From positions 62,001 through 126,000 of the forward strand of contig NZ_JACHGH010000002.1 of NCBI RefSeq assembly GCF_014207435.1: DNA of 64,000 nucleotides. Reading direction: 5' to 3'. Numbering within the stretch: position 1 is the stretch's first letter; the number at the start of each line of letters is the position of its first letter. This document shows, one piece after another, positions 1 through 8,473 of the stretch. The notes beneath the pieces are model-generated. The model was not told the DNA's origin and searched no databases. It was given only the letters and a program-made list of their open reading frames with translations. Made by a program: the position numbers and the translations under genes. Source of the DNA: Salirhabdus euzebyi. GTDB lineage: Bacteria > Bacillota > Bacilli > Bacillales > Alkalibacillaceae.

Positions 1-2
1 AA

Positions 3-95
3 AATGTTCGATTCTCATATGCGACATCTTTAGATCAGCTAGAAGAAGCGGCAAAACGTATTAAAAAATTTGTGGATAAACATGCTACGAGGTAA
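3..95 (+). CDS. aspB: Aspartate aminotransferase, C-terminal end (partial)
   Basis: The open frame entering from the left edge encodes 30 residues ending in KFVDKHATR and stops at 93-95. The sequence ([17 protein letters not shown]) matches the C-terminal helix of Bacillus class I PLP-dependent aspartate aminotransferases, which interconvert aspartate and oxaloacetate. The active-site lysine lies outside the window. It sits 14 bp upstream of asnS, as in the B. subtilis aspB-asnS pair, which supports the call and co-transcription. Only the tail is visible, so the name rests on the match plus synteny. Confidence 0.8.
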   Translation, partial: NVRFSYATSLDQLEEAAKRIKKFVDKHATR

Positions 96-109
96 TAGGA
101 GGTAACGTA

Positions 110-1402
110 ATGAAAACAACAATAGATCAAGTATATAAACATCTAGACAATGATGTAACAATTGGTGCATGGCTTGCAAATAAGCGCTCAAGTGGTAAGA
201 TTGCTTTTTTACAGCTTCGTGATGGCACAGGGTTTATGCAAGGAGTAGTTGTAAAAGCGGAAGTGGAAGAGGAAGTTTTCGAACTAGCAAAAAAACTCAC
301 ACAGGAATCTTCCATTTATGTGACAGGAACGATTGTAAAAGATGAGAGATCACCTTTAGGCTATGAGATGCAAGTAAAAGGTTTAGAACTAATTCATGAA
401 GCGGTGGATTATCCCATCACACCTAAAAATCATGGTACAGAGTTCTTAATGGATCACCGCCACCTATGGTTGCGTTCGAAAAGACAGCATGCCATTATGA
501 AAATTCGAAATGAAGTAATTCGTGCAACGTATGAATTTTTCAATACAAATGGTTTTGCAAAGATTGACCCACCAATTTTAACAGGGGCATCTGCAGAAGG
601 AACAACAGAGCTTTTCCATACAAAATATTTTGAAGAAGATGCTTATCTATCTCAAAGTGGTCAATTATATATGGAAGCAGCTGCTATGGCATTTGGAAAA
701 GTATTTTCATTCGGTCCAACATTCCGTGCGGAGAAATCGAAAACACGTCGTCACTTAATTGAATTTTGGATGATTGAACCAGAAATGGCGTTTATGGACC
801 ATGAAGATAGTTTGCAATTACAAGAGCAATATGTTGCTTACGTGGTAAAGTCTGTTTTAGATAATTGTAAAATTGAACTGAACACATTAGAGCGTGATGT
901 GGCAAAGTTAGAAAAAATTACTGCACCATTCCCGCGCATTACGTATGATGATGCTGTTGCGTTCTTAAAAGATAAAGGCTTTGATGATATCGAGTGGGGT
1001 GATGACTTCGGGGCTCCGCATGAAACAGCAATTGCGGAAAGCTATGAAAAACCAGTTTTCATTACACATTATCCAACGGAGCTTAAAGCCTTTTATATGA
1101 AGCCTGACCCTAACCGCCCTGAAGTAGTGCTATGTGCGGACTTAATTGCACCAGAAGGCTACGGGGAAATCATTGGTGGCTCTCAACGTATTGACGATTT
1201 GGAGCTAATGGAGCAACGTTATGAAGAACATGACTTAACAGGTCCTGCTTACCAATGGTATTTAGAACTTAGAAAGTACGGAAGTGTTCCGCATTCCGGT
1301 TTTGGATTAGGTTTAGAAAGAACAGTGGCATGGATTTCTGGTACAGAGCACGTAAGAGAAACCATTCCATTTCCACGTTTGTTAAATCGTTTGTATCCAT
1401 AA
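110..1402 (+). CDS. asnS: Asparaginyl-tRNA synthetase
   Basis: Class IIb aminoacyl-tRNA synthetase that charges tRNA-Asn with asparagine in the cytosol. The 430-residue length is that of the family. An N-terminal OB-fold anticodon-binding domain (about 1-100) is followed by the class II catalytic core, with motif 2 visible as [15 protein letters not shown] and motif 3 as [12 protein letters not shown] near the C terminus. The ATG follows an AGGAGGTAACGTA ribosome binding site. It sits between aspB and dnaD as in B. subtilis. AspRS is the nearest alternative, but the length and the context favour AsnRS. A terminator follows at once. Confidence 0.96.
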   Translation: MKTTIDQVYKHLDNDVTIGAWLANKRSSGKIAFLQLRDGTGFMQGVVVKAEVEEEVFELAKKLTQESSIYVTGTIVKDERSPLGYEMQVKGLELIHEAVDYPITPKNHGTEFLMDHRHLWLRSKRQHAIMKIRNEVIRATYEFFNTNGFAKIDPPILTGASAEGTTELFHTKYFEEDAYLSQSGQLYMEAAAMAFGKVFSFGPTFRAEKSKTRRHLIEFWMIEPEMAFMDHEDSLQLQEQYVAYVVKSVLDNCKIELNTLERDVAKLEKITAPFPRITYDDAVAFLKDKGFDDIEWGDDFGAPHETAIAESYEKPVFITHYPTELKAFYMKPDPNRPEVVLCADLIAPEGYGEIIGGSQRIDDLELMEQRYEEHDLTGPAYQWYLELRKYGSVPHSGFGLGLERTVAWISGTEHVRETIPFPRLLNRLYP

Positions 1403-1416
1403 TGTAAATAGGTAAT

Positions 1417-1441
1417 GGCCTCCAATTTGGGGGCCTTTTTT
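1417..1441 (+). terminator. Rho-independent terminator after asnS
   Basis: A 7-bp GC-rich stem (GGCCTCC / GGGGGCC, one G-U pair) with a 5-nt loop is followed by six T. It ends the aspB-asnS transcript, so dnaD probably needs its own promoter or read-through. Confidence 0.88.
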
Positions 1442-1464
1442 CATGATTAGCTGAAATAATTTTT

Positions 1465-1540
1465 ATTTGGTTGATATATTTTAAATTTGGCTGATATATC
1501 ACTAATTCCGTCGATAAAAGTGATATACCGGCTGATATAT
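1465..1540. repeat. Degenerate tandem repeat, about 20-bp period, 4 units
   Basis: Units begin near 1465, 1485, 1505 and 1525. Units 1 and 2 read ATTTGGTTGATATAT and ATTTGGCTGATATAT. Units 3 and 4 are diverged (ATTCCGTCGATAAAA, then ATACCGGCTGATATAT, one base longer). The array fills the gap between the asnS terminator and dnaD. No function can be assigned. Confidence 0.7.
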
Positions 1541-1585
1541 GAAAAAAACACCAAAACGAATGGCGTACCTTACACGACCATTAGA

Positions 1586-1594
1586 TGGTATAAT
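1586..1594 (+). promoter_or_regulatory. Possible extended -10 promoter of dnaD
   Basis: TGGTATAAT fits the extended -10 pattern TGnTATAAT, and there is no good -35 at 17 bp. A start 7 nt downstream would fall on the first base of the GAGGTGG ribosome binding site, giving a very short leader. Unproven. Confidence 0.4.
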
Positions 1595-1613
1595 AACTTT
1601 GAGGTGGATTACA

Positions 1614-2303
1614 TTGCAAAACAAAGCATTTTTTTATCATCAATTATTATTTGACCAAATGACATTACCAAAAAGCTTGTTACTCCAATATAAATCACTA
1701 GGGATAACAGAAAATGAAATGGTAGTGCTTCTTCATATATATCGGCTTCAACTAGAGGGTAACCGTCTTCCATCTATTCAAGAGCTAAGCACGTTTATGT
1801 CCTTAAATGAGCCTGCAATTGCGCAAGTTTTAAGAAAATTAATGAAGGATGGCTTCATTAAAATTGAGCAATTTCAAGAAAATGAAGTGATGCATGAATG
1901 GTACTCCTTAGAACCACTATGGAAAAAACTCTATGAAAAAGAACAAGTCGTTAAACAACAAGAGACAGAAGGAAATTTATTTCTTTTATTTGAACAAGAA
2001 TTCGGACGAGCTTTGTCTCCGATAGAAATAGAAACGATAAACCATTGGATAGATGATGATCAGGCGAAGCCGGTTTTAATTAAAGCTGCACTTCGAGAAG
2101 CTGTCTTAATGGGGAAATTAAATTTTCGATATGTTGATCGTATTTTAAATGAGTGGAATAAAAAAGGTGTTAAATCAGTTGATGACGCTCGTAAAGTGAG
2201 TCAATCATTCCGAACCCATTCCAACACTCAACAGTCATCAGCTAAACAACAAAAACGAGATACGTCAGTCTATTATAATTGGCTTGAGGGAGAGAACGAA
2301 TAG
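1614..2303 (+). CDS. dnaD: DNA replication initiation/restart protein DnaD
   Basis: DnaD helps load the replicative helicase at oriC and at restart sites together with DnaB and DnaI. The protein is 229 residues from the TTG at 1614, close to the B. subtilis length of about 232. The N-terminal winged helix is followed by the conserved DnaD C-terminal domain, including LSPIEIETINHW and GKLNFRYVDRILNEW, and it ends in YYNWLEGENE. A longer frame opens at 1539, but GAGGTGG lies 7-8 nt before the TTG and the family starts here. nth begins 11 bp downstream. Confidence 0.92.
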   Translation: MQNKAFFYHQLLFDQMTLPKSLLLQYKSLGITENEMVVLLHIYRLQLEGNRLPSIQELSTFMSLNEPAIAQVLRKLMKDGFIKIEQFQENEVMHEWYSLEPLWKKLYEKEQVVKQQETEGNLFLLFEQEFGRALSPIEIETINHWIDDDQAKPVLIKAALREAVLMGKLNFRYVDRILNEWNKKGVKSVDDARKVSQSFRTHSNTQQSSAKQQKRDTSVYYNWLEGENE

Positions 2304-2314
2304 GGGGAGTTTAT

Positions 2315-2980
2315 ATGCTGAATAAGAACCAAATAAGGCATGTACTAGATACGATGGGTGATATGTTTCCAGAGGCTGAATGTGAGCTTAATCATTCCAA
2401 CCCTTTTGAGTTAGTTATTGCTGTGTTATTATCTGCACAATGTACAGATGTTTTAGTCAATAAAGTAACAAAGGGTTTGTTTGAAAAATACAAAGAGCCA
2501 GAAGATTATTTAGCTGTTTCTTTAGAAGAACTACAAAATGATATTCGCTCCATTGGCTTATATCGAAATAAAGCGAAAAACATTAGAAAACTTTGTGAAA
2601 TTGTAATTCATGAATATAATGGGGAAGTACCTCCAGAACACGAAAAGCTAGTACAGCTTCCTGGTGTAGGTAGAAAAACGGCAAACGTAGTAGTATCTGT
2701 CGCTTTTGGTATTCCAGCTATAGCTGTTGATACACATGTAGAAAGAGTGTCGAAGCGGTTAGGGATTTGTAAGTGGAAGGATTCAGTGTTAGAGGTTGAG
2801 AAAACACTTATGAGAAAGGTGCCAGAAGAGGAATGGAGTGATACCCATCATCGAATGATCTTTTTTGGCCGCTACCATTGCAAAGCACAAAATCCTCAAT
2901 GCCCAGTCTGTCCTTTACTTGATATTTGTAGAGAAGGACAGAAAAGAATGAAAAAGAGAGAGAAATCAGCAAATGTTTAA
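2315..2980 (+). CDS. nth: Endonuclease III (DNA glycosylase/AP lyase)
   Basis: Base excision repair enzyme that removes oxidised pyrimidines and cleaves the abasic site. The 221-residue protein has the helix-hairpin-helix LPGVGRKTANVV (115-126) with catalytic Lys121, and the catalytic Asp139 in AVDTHVERVSKRLG. A C-terminal iron-sulfur ligand set is complete (C189-x6-C196-x2-C199-x5-C205). It is placed between dnaD and ypoC and overlaps the latter by 8 bp, so the three are likely one operon. Every key residue is present. Confidence 0.96.
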   Translation: MLNKNQIRHVLDTMGDMFPEAECELNHSNPFELVIAVLLSAQCTDVLVNKVTKGLFEKYKEPEDYLAVSLEELQNDIRSIGLYRNKAKNIRKLCEIVIHEYNGEVPPEHEKLVQLPGVGRKTANVVVSVAFGIPAIAVDTHVERVSKRLGICKWKDSVLEVEKTLMRKVPEEEWSDTHHRMIFFGRYHCKAQNPQCPVCPLLDICREGQKRMKKREKSANV

Positions 2981-3323
2981 AGAAGTAAAAGCATACATTG
3001 ACGACTGGAAATCTCACGAAAGTGAACTAGCCGAATGTTTTCGAAATAAACAGTTACAGTATTCAGAAAAGGAAATGATTCGTCAAATAAAGCAATTTAA
3101 AACAGCATTATATTTCTGTAATGAAATAAATCCAAAAGAAAACTTAAAGCCCTCAGATGTATCTGAAATGGAATATAGACCTGTTAACATACTAGAGCGA
3201 CTTTCTTTTATGGAAGAGCGCCCAAATCATTACCATTCCTTTATTCAGCTAAGGGAATGCTTTCATGAGTTAGAAAAAATATATGCAAGGGCAAAAGTGA
3301 TGAAACAAAGAAAAGGGATCTAG
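2973..3323 (+). CDS. ypoC: YpoC-like protein of unknown function
   Basis: A 116-residue soluble protein rich in charged residues, with no catalytic motif I can name. Identification rests mostly on position: a small gene overlapping the nth stop and convergent with ponA, as ypoC is in B. subtilis. Conserved-looking stretches are YRPVNILERLSFMEERP and SFIQLRECFHELEK. Translational coupling to nth is likely because its ATG lies inside the end of nth. Function unknown. Confidence 0.75.
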   Translation: MFKEVKAYIDDWKSHESELAECFRNKQLQYSEKEMIRQIKQFKTALYFCNEINPKENLKPSDVSEMEYRPVNILERLSFMEERPNHYHSFIQLRECFHELEKIYARAKVMKQRKGI

Positions 3324-3392
3324 CTCCAGATTTTGAAAAAGAATCTTTCGTTTCAGCGTGTTTATACTTTTGAATTATGTGTCATTAACACA

Positions 3393-3447
3393 AAAAAGGT
3401 TGTCGCCAAAAGGTAATTTCTACACTATTGGGACAACCTTTTTATTT
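3393..3447. terminator. Bidirectional terminator between ypoC and ponA
   Basis: A 12-bp stem AAAAAGGTTGTC / GACAACCTTTTT encloses a 27-nt loop, with an A-tract on the left and a T-tract on the right, so it can stop transcripts from both sides. Confidence 0.85.
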
Positions 3448-3462
3448 TGTTTAGCCTGCGGA

Positions 3463-6018
3463 TCAGTTTAATAAATCAGTGATGCCGCCACCGATATCAC
3501 CATCGCCGTCATCTCCACCATCACCGCCGTCTCCATCTACTGGTTCATCACCATTACCGTCACCATTGCCATCACCCTGACCATCGCCGTCACCTTGGCC
3601 ATCACCATCTCCATCTCCCCCGTCACCATCACCGCCAGGAAGATCATCTAGTATGTCACCGGGTTCCTCTTCTTCTTCTGGAATTTCGATTCGGACAGTA
3701 ACTGGCTCACTTCGATTATCGTTTGCTCCAATAGCGGTTACTTCAAATACATATTTTTGTCCAGGTTCTATTTTCGTCACCAAAACATTCGTATTCTCTG
3801 TGTTTGTTACGACGTGCATTTCGGAGTTTTCTACGCCAGCTCTTATTTCAAATTTAATTTCTTGTTCCTCATTTTCTTCATAGTTCCACTTCAATTCTAC
3901 CGCATTTTCACTCTCTCTATATTCTGCAGATAGGTCTTGAACAGGATCGAGTTGATCAAATTTTTCTGAAGTATCTTTTGGTTCATGCCCCTTAACAAAA
4001 AGCTCATGAATGATTTGATCGTCTGGTGTGTATTCACTTGGAAGTTTAGCAGGGTTTGATCCCTTCTCAACAGCTATTTCTACTACGGAGGCTGGTTTGA
4101 CAAAGTCAGCTGTCTCCACACCCTCTGATATATGCTGCATTACATGTCTAAACATCGCCGTTGGTATTTGTTTTCCTTTTCCTTCTATGGTCTTTTCAGT
4201 TTCGGAATACCCAGTCCAAACAGCGATAGTAAAGTTAGTTGTGTATCCTGCAAACCAAGAATCTTTATCATCATTCGTTGTTCCAGTTTTACCAGCAATA
4301 GGTAAGCCTGGAATATTAGCATTTGTACCTGTTCCTCCAGGACCTAAAACATCCTTTAACATGTCTGTGATCATATATGCAGTATAATCAGACATTGCAA
4401 CTTTTGGTTCTGGTCTAAAATCTACTTCTTTATCATTCGGATAAATTACTTTTCTTACTGCATATGGTTCGTTATAGAAACCTTCGTTTCCAAAAGCGGC
4501 ATATGCTCCGGCCATTTGAAGTGGATTTAAGTAAATATTTCCGCCACCGATAGCATCAGATTCTAAAATACCATTTTCAGGTGTTGGAATTCCTAGTTTG
4601 TTAATAAACTGTCCAGCTTTATCAATGCCAACTTCTTGAAGGGCCTTAAGTGCTGGAACGTTACGAGAACGATAAATATGATAACGCATTGTTTGCCACC
4701 CTGAGTGTTGTAAGTCATAGTTTTTAATTTCTCTTTTATCACCCATTGTGTAATTATATTTCTCATCATTAATTTGATAGTAGGTTGATGCTCTTGTATT
4801 CTCAATTAGTGGGCCGTAGTCTAACAATGGCTTCATGGTAGATCCAGGGTGACTGCTACCTTGGATTGCATGGTTAAAATCAGCACCAATTCCTTGTTTT
4901 GCGTTTCGTCCACCACCAATTGCGAGTATTTCCCCCGTTTTAGTGTCTAGTACAGAAATACCAGTTTGGAGCTCGTCATCCGGATACAAGCCATTTATCG
5001 GGTTGTCCTCGCTATTGCTTAACAGGAATTCAACTTGTTCTTGAGCCTTTATATCAAGTGTCGTATAAATTTGTAAGCCGTCCTGGTAAATATCTACATC
5101 CTCTCCAAGCTCAGCTTTTACTTCTTGTATCACACGTTCAAGAAAATCACTATATGGAATGTTCGTTGCATAATCTTCCACTACCATATCTTCTACTTTT
5201 ACTTCTTTGGCAGCAGCTGCTTCTGCTTCTGTTATTTTTTCATGCTGAACCATTAAATCTAAAACAATATTTTTTCGTCTTTCTGCATTCTCAGGGTTTT
5301 TTAATGGGTCAAAGACGTTTGGTAACTGGGGGATACCAGCTAACAAGGCTGCTTCTGGTAATGTTAGATCATCTAAGTTCGTTTTACCAAAGTATACTTC
5401 TGCAGCTTTTGCCACACCATAAGTAGAGTTACCATAATGAATTTTATTTAAATACATCGTCAGTATTTCTTCTTTTGAATAATCCTGTTCTAGTTTAATG
5501 GCTAACCACTGTTCTTGAACTTTTCGTTTGACTGTTTTTTCTCGTTCTAAGAAAGCATTTTTAACAACTTGTTGCGTAATCGTACTGGCACCTTGTGCAC
5601 CAAATCCATCTGTAATATTCGCCCAAACAGCTGCACCGATACGTCTGAAATCAATACCGAAGTGTTTATAAAAACGAGCATCTTCTGTTGCAATTACAGC
5701 ATCTTCCAGTATTTTGGGGATTTGGTCATACTCAATTTTTGTCCTTTTTTGTGTGCCTAAATCAACGATTAACTCACCATTCCTATCATAAATTTTAGAT
5801 GATAAAGGATCTGAAAGAGCTGAAGCTTGTAGGGACGGTGCTCCTGAAACATAATATGCAAATAATCCTATAACACCTGCAAATAGAACTGCACCGATGA
5901 TAGACATAATGATTAATATTTTTTTCCAATTCCATTTGGATAATTTACCTTTTTTAGTTTTCTTCGTTTTTTTCTCTTGTCTGCGTTGCATGCGAGATCG
6001 GCTATTTTCTGCCATCAT
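3463..6018 (-). CDS. ponA: Class A penicillin-binding protein 1 (bifunctional transglycosylase/transpeptidase)
   Basis: Membrane-anchored peptidoglycan synthase. A basic cytoplasmic tail and one transmembrane segment (about 34-56) precede a GT51 glycosyltransferase domain with catalytic Glu in ATEDARFYKHFG (E112) and GASTITQQ. The transpeptidase has S393-T-M-K396, S451-R-N and K577-T-G-T. A fibronectin type III-like domain (about 690-775) follows. The last 65 residues are almost only Gly and Asp (repeats such as GDGDGQGDG). The start has GGGAGGAG before ATGATG, so either ATG may be used. recU lies 14 bp upstream in the same direction, the conserved recU-ponA pair. Confidence 0.96.
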   Translation of the reverse strand: MMAENSRSRMQRRQEKKTKKTKKGKLSKWNWKKILIIMSIIGAVLFAGVIGLFAYYVSGAPSLQASALSDPLSSKIYDRNGELIVDLGTQKRTKIEYDQIPKILEDAVIATEDARFYKHFGIDFRRIGAAVWANITDGFGAQGASTITQQVVKNAFLEREKTVKRKVQEQWLAIKLEQDYSKEEILTMYLNKIHYGNSTYGVAKAAEVYFGKTNLDDLTLPEAALLAGIPQLPNVFDPLKNPENAERRKNIVLDLMVQHEKITEAEAAAAKEVKVEDMVVEDYATNIPYSDFLERVIQEVKAELGEDVDIYQDGLQIYTTLDIKAQEQVEFLLSNSEDNPINGLYPDDELQTGISVLDTKTGEILAIGGGRNAKQGIGADFNHAIQGSSHPGSTMKPLLDYGPLIENTRASTYYQINDEKYNYTMGDKREIKNYDLQHSGWQTMRYHIYRSRNVPALKALQEVGIDKAGQFINKLGIPTPENGILESDAIGGGNIYLNPLQMAGAYAAFGNEGFYNEPYAVRKVIYPNDKEVDFRPEPKVAMSDYTAYMITDMLKDVLGPGGTGTNANIPGLPIAGKTGTTNDDKDSWFAGYTTNFTIAVWTGYSETEKTIEGKGKQIPTAMFRHVMQHISEGVETADFVKPASVVEIAVEKGSNPAKLPSEYTPDDQIIHELFVKGHEPKDTSEKFDQLDPVQDLSAEYRESENAVELKWNYEENEEQEIKFEIRAGVENSEMHVVTNTENTNVLVTKIEPGQKYVFEVTAIGANDNRSEPVTVRIEIPEEEEEPGDILDDLPGGDGDGGDGDGDGQGDGDGQGDGNGDGNGDEPVDGDGGDGGDDGDGDIGGGITDLLN

Positions 6019-6032
6019 TAATCTCCTCCCGA

Positions 6033-6623
6033 TTAAAAGTAGAGTTTATCGATTATTTTGATATAATCAACCCTTGCTTGGAAAGTAAAAGGAATGCTAT
6101 GTCCATGGTCCTTAATAAAGGTGATAGGCATGGATTTTCTTCCTCCTTGGAACTGCTGATCCCAGAATTGTATGAAGAATTCAGCAGGTAAATAATAGGT
6201 GTCTTCTTGTTTGGAGAAACGGATAATGAAAAAGCATATCCCTCCATGTTGTAAAACTTTCCTCATATGTTCAACTTGATGTTCATGTATATTGGCTAAT
6301 GGTAAAGAGGATACATTTCTCGTTTCCTTAGCTTCGAAATCAATATATTTTCCTTTATAAAGACCATTATAATCTGTTGTAGATGCTTGTTTAAAGTATG
6401 CTTCCTTAATAACAGCTGCACTTCTCTTCGGATAGTCTACTTGTACAATTTGAACAGGAGTAGGTTTTTTATGAACAACGGCATGATTCGTTTCTAAGTA
6501 AAAATGATTCGTTTCATTTATATCATTTTCGAGGGTCATTCCTCGATTTGCAAAATCATTCTTTTTTTGGCCAGTCCGAATCGATGGTTGTCCTTTTCCT
6601 TTTCTTCCATTTGGGTAATTCAT
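6033..6623 (-). CDS. recU: Holliday junction resolvase RecU
   Basis: Resolves four-way junctions in recombination and chromosome segregation. The 196-residue protein carries the RecU core TDYNGLYKGKYIDFEAKET, with the metal ligands D84, D95, E97 and K99 of the PD-(D/E)xK type fold. The basic N terminus (MNYPNGRKGKG) is typical of RecU. It is followed by ponA on the same strand, as in other Firmicutes, and diverges from yppC. It starts at ATG behind AGGAGG. Confidence 0.96.
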   Translation of the reverse strand: MNYPNGRKGKGQPSIRTGQKKNDFANRGMTLENDINETNHFYLETNHAVVHKKPTPVQIVQVDYPKRSAAVIKEAYFKQASTTDYNGLYKGKYIDFEAKETRNVSSLPLANIHEHQVEHMRKVLQHGGICFFIIRFSKQEDTYYLPAEFFIQFWDQQFQGGRKSMPITFIKDHGHSIPFTFQARVDYIKIIDKLYF

Positions 6624-6725
6624 AAAATCCTCCTCTATATTGCAGTATCATACCAAATATTAAAGAAAAAAGATAAGGAAATAATAAATTCTGTATGACA
6701 TTTTCTCGCAAGGGTGATTATTCCA

Positions 6726-7676
6726 ATGGAAGATCAACTAATCAAAAAAATTCAAGAATCTACTCAATTGCACAATAAAAATAACATTACGCGAACAAAG
6801 GCTTATCTACATTATTATCAAAATCAGCAGGAAATAGAATGGGCATTTTTAGCTAGTATGGTGTCACGGAATGCTGGTTGGAATATGACAGATTTAAAAA
6901 CACATACTTATCGACAATTATTATCAAAAAAAATGGCACGCTTCTTATATATGACGTATGAAAGAGCAAATTGGTTCATTTTTGCTGATGCTTTTCCACA
7001 ATTATTAATCTATAAACATTCCGTTCTTGAAAATAGACCGCTTTTTCACTTGTTAAAAGCCTTTCATGTATCTACGTTTATGATGAAGGAATGGTCTCAC
7101 TTTTGGATTTATCAAGATAAAAAAAGATTAGTAAAGGCACAAATTATTAATGAACAAAATTTAATTGAAAAACCTGTAGTACAGCAACCGTTTTTTAAAT
7201 GGAAGGTTTTTCATAGCCTACCTTATTTCATGCAGGATCGTATACATCTGAATTCCGTATTATTTCCAACGCCATCAGGAAAATTATATGGTTTATTTAT
7301 CAAGAAGTTTACAGATGTTCATCAAAGAATAAAGATTGGGAAAAGATTAGCATCCATTTTATTTTCTCCGAGACTTTATGAAGGGTTTTATACGTTCGCA
7401 CAGGAAGTAGAACCAACAGGTAAACGACAAGAGTATGAAAGGAAATTACACGGTACATTTATTAGCTCTGATTCTTTAGAAGACCTTTTTCCTACGATAA
7501 GGCAAGAAAATAACGTTCACGAAGATTGGTCTGTATGGAAAACAGTTTCGAAAGAGGACTGGAAAGAGGAAATAGTCCAGCCAAAAGAAATAGGGGAGTT
7601 GTTTTATAAAAAAAGAGGTTTGATAAGAAAAGTAGCCAATAAGAAGGAGACCTTTTTTAAGCCCTTGTCAAAGTGA
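6726..7676 (+). CDS. yppC: YppC-like protein (DUF2515)
   Basis: A 316-residue protein without a known activity. The N-terminal part (RTKAYLHYYQNQQEIEWAFLASMVSRNAGWNM) is the recognisable DUF2515 block. Position opposite recU matches B. subtilis yppC. An upstream GTG at 6714 also opens the frame, but AAGGGTG overlaps it and is well spaced for the ATG at 6726, which I chose. It has no signal peptide and aromatic-rich hydrophobic patches but no clear membrane helix. The stop codon lies inside a strong palindrome. Confidence 0.8.
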   Translation: MEDQLIKKIQESTQLHNKNNITRTKAYLHYYQNQQEIEWAFLASMVSRNAGWNMTDLKTHTYRQLLSKKMARFLYMTYERANWFIFADAFPQLLIYKHSVLENRPLFHLLKAFHVSTFMMKEWSHFWIYQDKKRLVKAQIINEQNLIEKPVVQQPFFKWKVFHSLPYFMQDRIHLNSVLFPTPSGKLYGLFIKKFTDVHQRIKIGKRLASILFSPRLYEGFYTFAQEVEPTGKRQEYERKLHGTFISSDSLEDLFPTIRQENNVHEDWSVWKTVSKEDWKEEIVQPKEIGELFYKKRGLIRKVANKKETFFKPLSK

Positions 7677-7690
7677 CAGGGGCTTAAAAA
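7654..7690. repeat. 17-bp near-perfect palindrome over the yppC stop codon
   Basis: The arms TTTTTAAGCCCTTGTCA and TGACAGGGGCTTAAAAA pair with one T-G wobble around a 3-nt loop. The polarity is opposite to a terminator on either strand: T-tract 5' and A-tract 3'. The yppC stop TGA (7674-7676) is in the right arm. Confidence 0.7.
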
Positions 7691-7703
7691 TATGCTTTAA
7701 AGA

Positions 7704-7826
7704 TTAAGTAGATGGACGATTTGGACCGTCTAACTTCGGATTTCCATCACCTTTCCAACCTTTACGAGTAGGTTCTTCCTCTACTTTTTGATCTGTACGC
7801 TTCTTTTCTTCGTTTTTCTTAGCCAT
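7704..7826 (-). CDS. sspM: SspM-like small acid-soluble spore protein
   Basis: A 40-residue, highly charged protein beginning MAKKNEEKKRTD and ending in DGPNRPST. The C-terminal GPNRPST is, as I recall it, the end of B. subtilis minor SASP SspM, which is also encoded beside yppC. SASPs of this minor class are made in the forespore, and their role is unclear. A strong ribosome binding site, AAGGAGGGATTTCA, precedes the ATG. It is convergent with yppC. The call rests on the C-terminal match plus synteny. Confidence 0.75.
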   Translation of the reverse strand: MAKKNEEKKRTDQKVEEEPTRKGWKGDGNPKLDGPNRPST

Positions 7827-7998
7827 TGAAATCCCTCCTTAACGTTATTTTGAAGCATGTCGGAAAAACTATTCTTTTTTTCTTTTTTATCGAATGACTT
7901 GTAACATTTCTTCTATGTTTGTCGCTCAGAAAGGATTCTTACGTTTAAAGAAGAATTAAGGGATACAAAGATTCGGATAGGAAGGGAGACGGTTGTAA

Positions 7999-8343
7999 AT
8001 GGCTTTAGCCTATAAAAAAATACATCACTATGAAGATAAGGTATCAAAAAATGAATTTGAAAAGATCATAGGTGATTTAATGGATAACATGCAGGTGCTA
8101 CAGGAAAAAATATCGTTTAAAGCTGATATGGCAATTGAAAAGGAACTTTACAAACAACGCAAGGAAATCCATCGGCTACAATCTGAATTATTAAGTTTTC
8201 ATGAAAAAGTAAAGCAATTAGAAAAACAAGCACCAAAAAGTACGGAATCAATTCTCAAAAGAGAAGATCACCTTTTTCGGAAAATGTATACGTCTTTAAA
8301 AAAGAGTATGTTAATAAACAAATGGATAACGAAGAAACAATAA
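7999..8343 (+). CDS. Hypothetical coiled-coil protein, 114 aa
   Basis: I do not recognise a family. The protein is soluble and strongly helical, with heptad-like spacing of Leu/Ile in ELYKQRKEIHRLQSELLSF and EKVKQLEKQ (about 50-85), so a coiled coil is likely. The start has GAAGGGAGACGG before ATG. Its place between sspM and yppE is where B. subtilis has yppD, but I cannot claim homology. It ends before a good terminator and is probably its own transcription unit. Confidence 0.6.
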   Translation: MALAYKKIHHYEDKVSKNEFEKIIGDLMDNMQVLQEKISFKADMAIEKELYKQRKEIHRLQSELLSFHEKVKQLEKQAPKSTESILKREDHLFRKMYTSLKKSMLINKWITKKQ

Positions 8344-8359
8344 CCTATATGTTGGAAAG

Positions 8360-8399
8360 AAGGCTATAGTAGTCATTAATACTACTTGTAGCCTTTTTA
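8360..8399 (+). terminator. Terminator after the coiled-coil gene
   Basis: A stem AAGGCTATAGTAG / CTACTTGTAGCCTT (one bulge) with a 9-nt loop is followed by TTTTTAT. Confidence 0.75.
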
Positions 8400-8473
8400 T
8401 TTAGAATAACAAATAAAAATAGGTGAATTGGAGAGAATAACATGTTAAAGTGGAATAAAAAGGGATGTTGGAC

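Noticed and set aside
110-1402. Aspartyl-tRNA synthetase as identity of the first full gene
   Set aside because: 430 residues and no bacterial GAD insertion domain (AspRS is about 590); neighbours match asnS.
3653-4387. Plus-strand frames opposite ponA
   Set aside because: Antisense shadows of a gene whose motifs are all intact; compositions are unlike real proteins.
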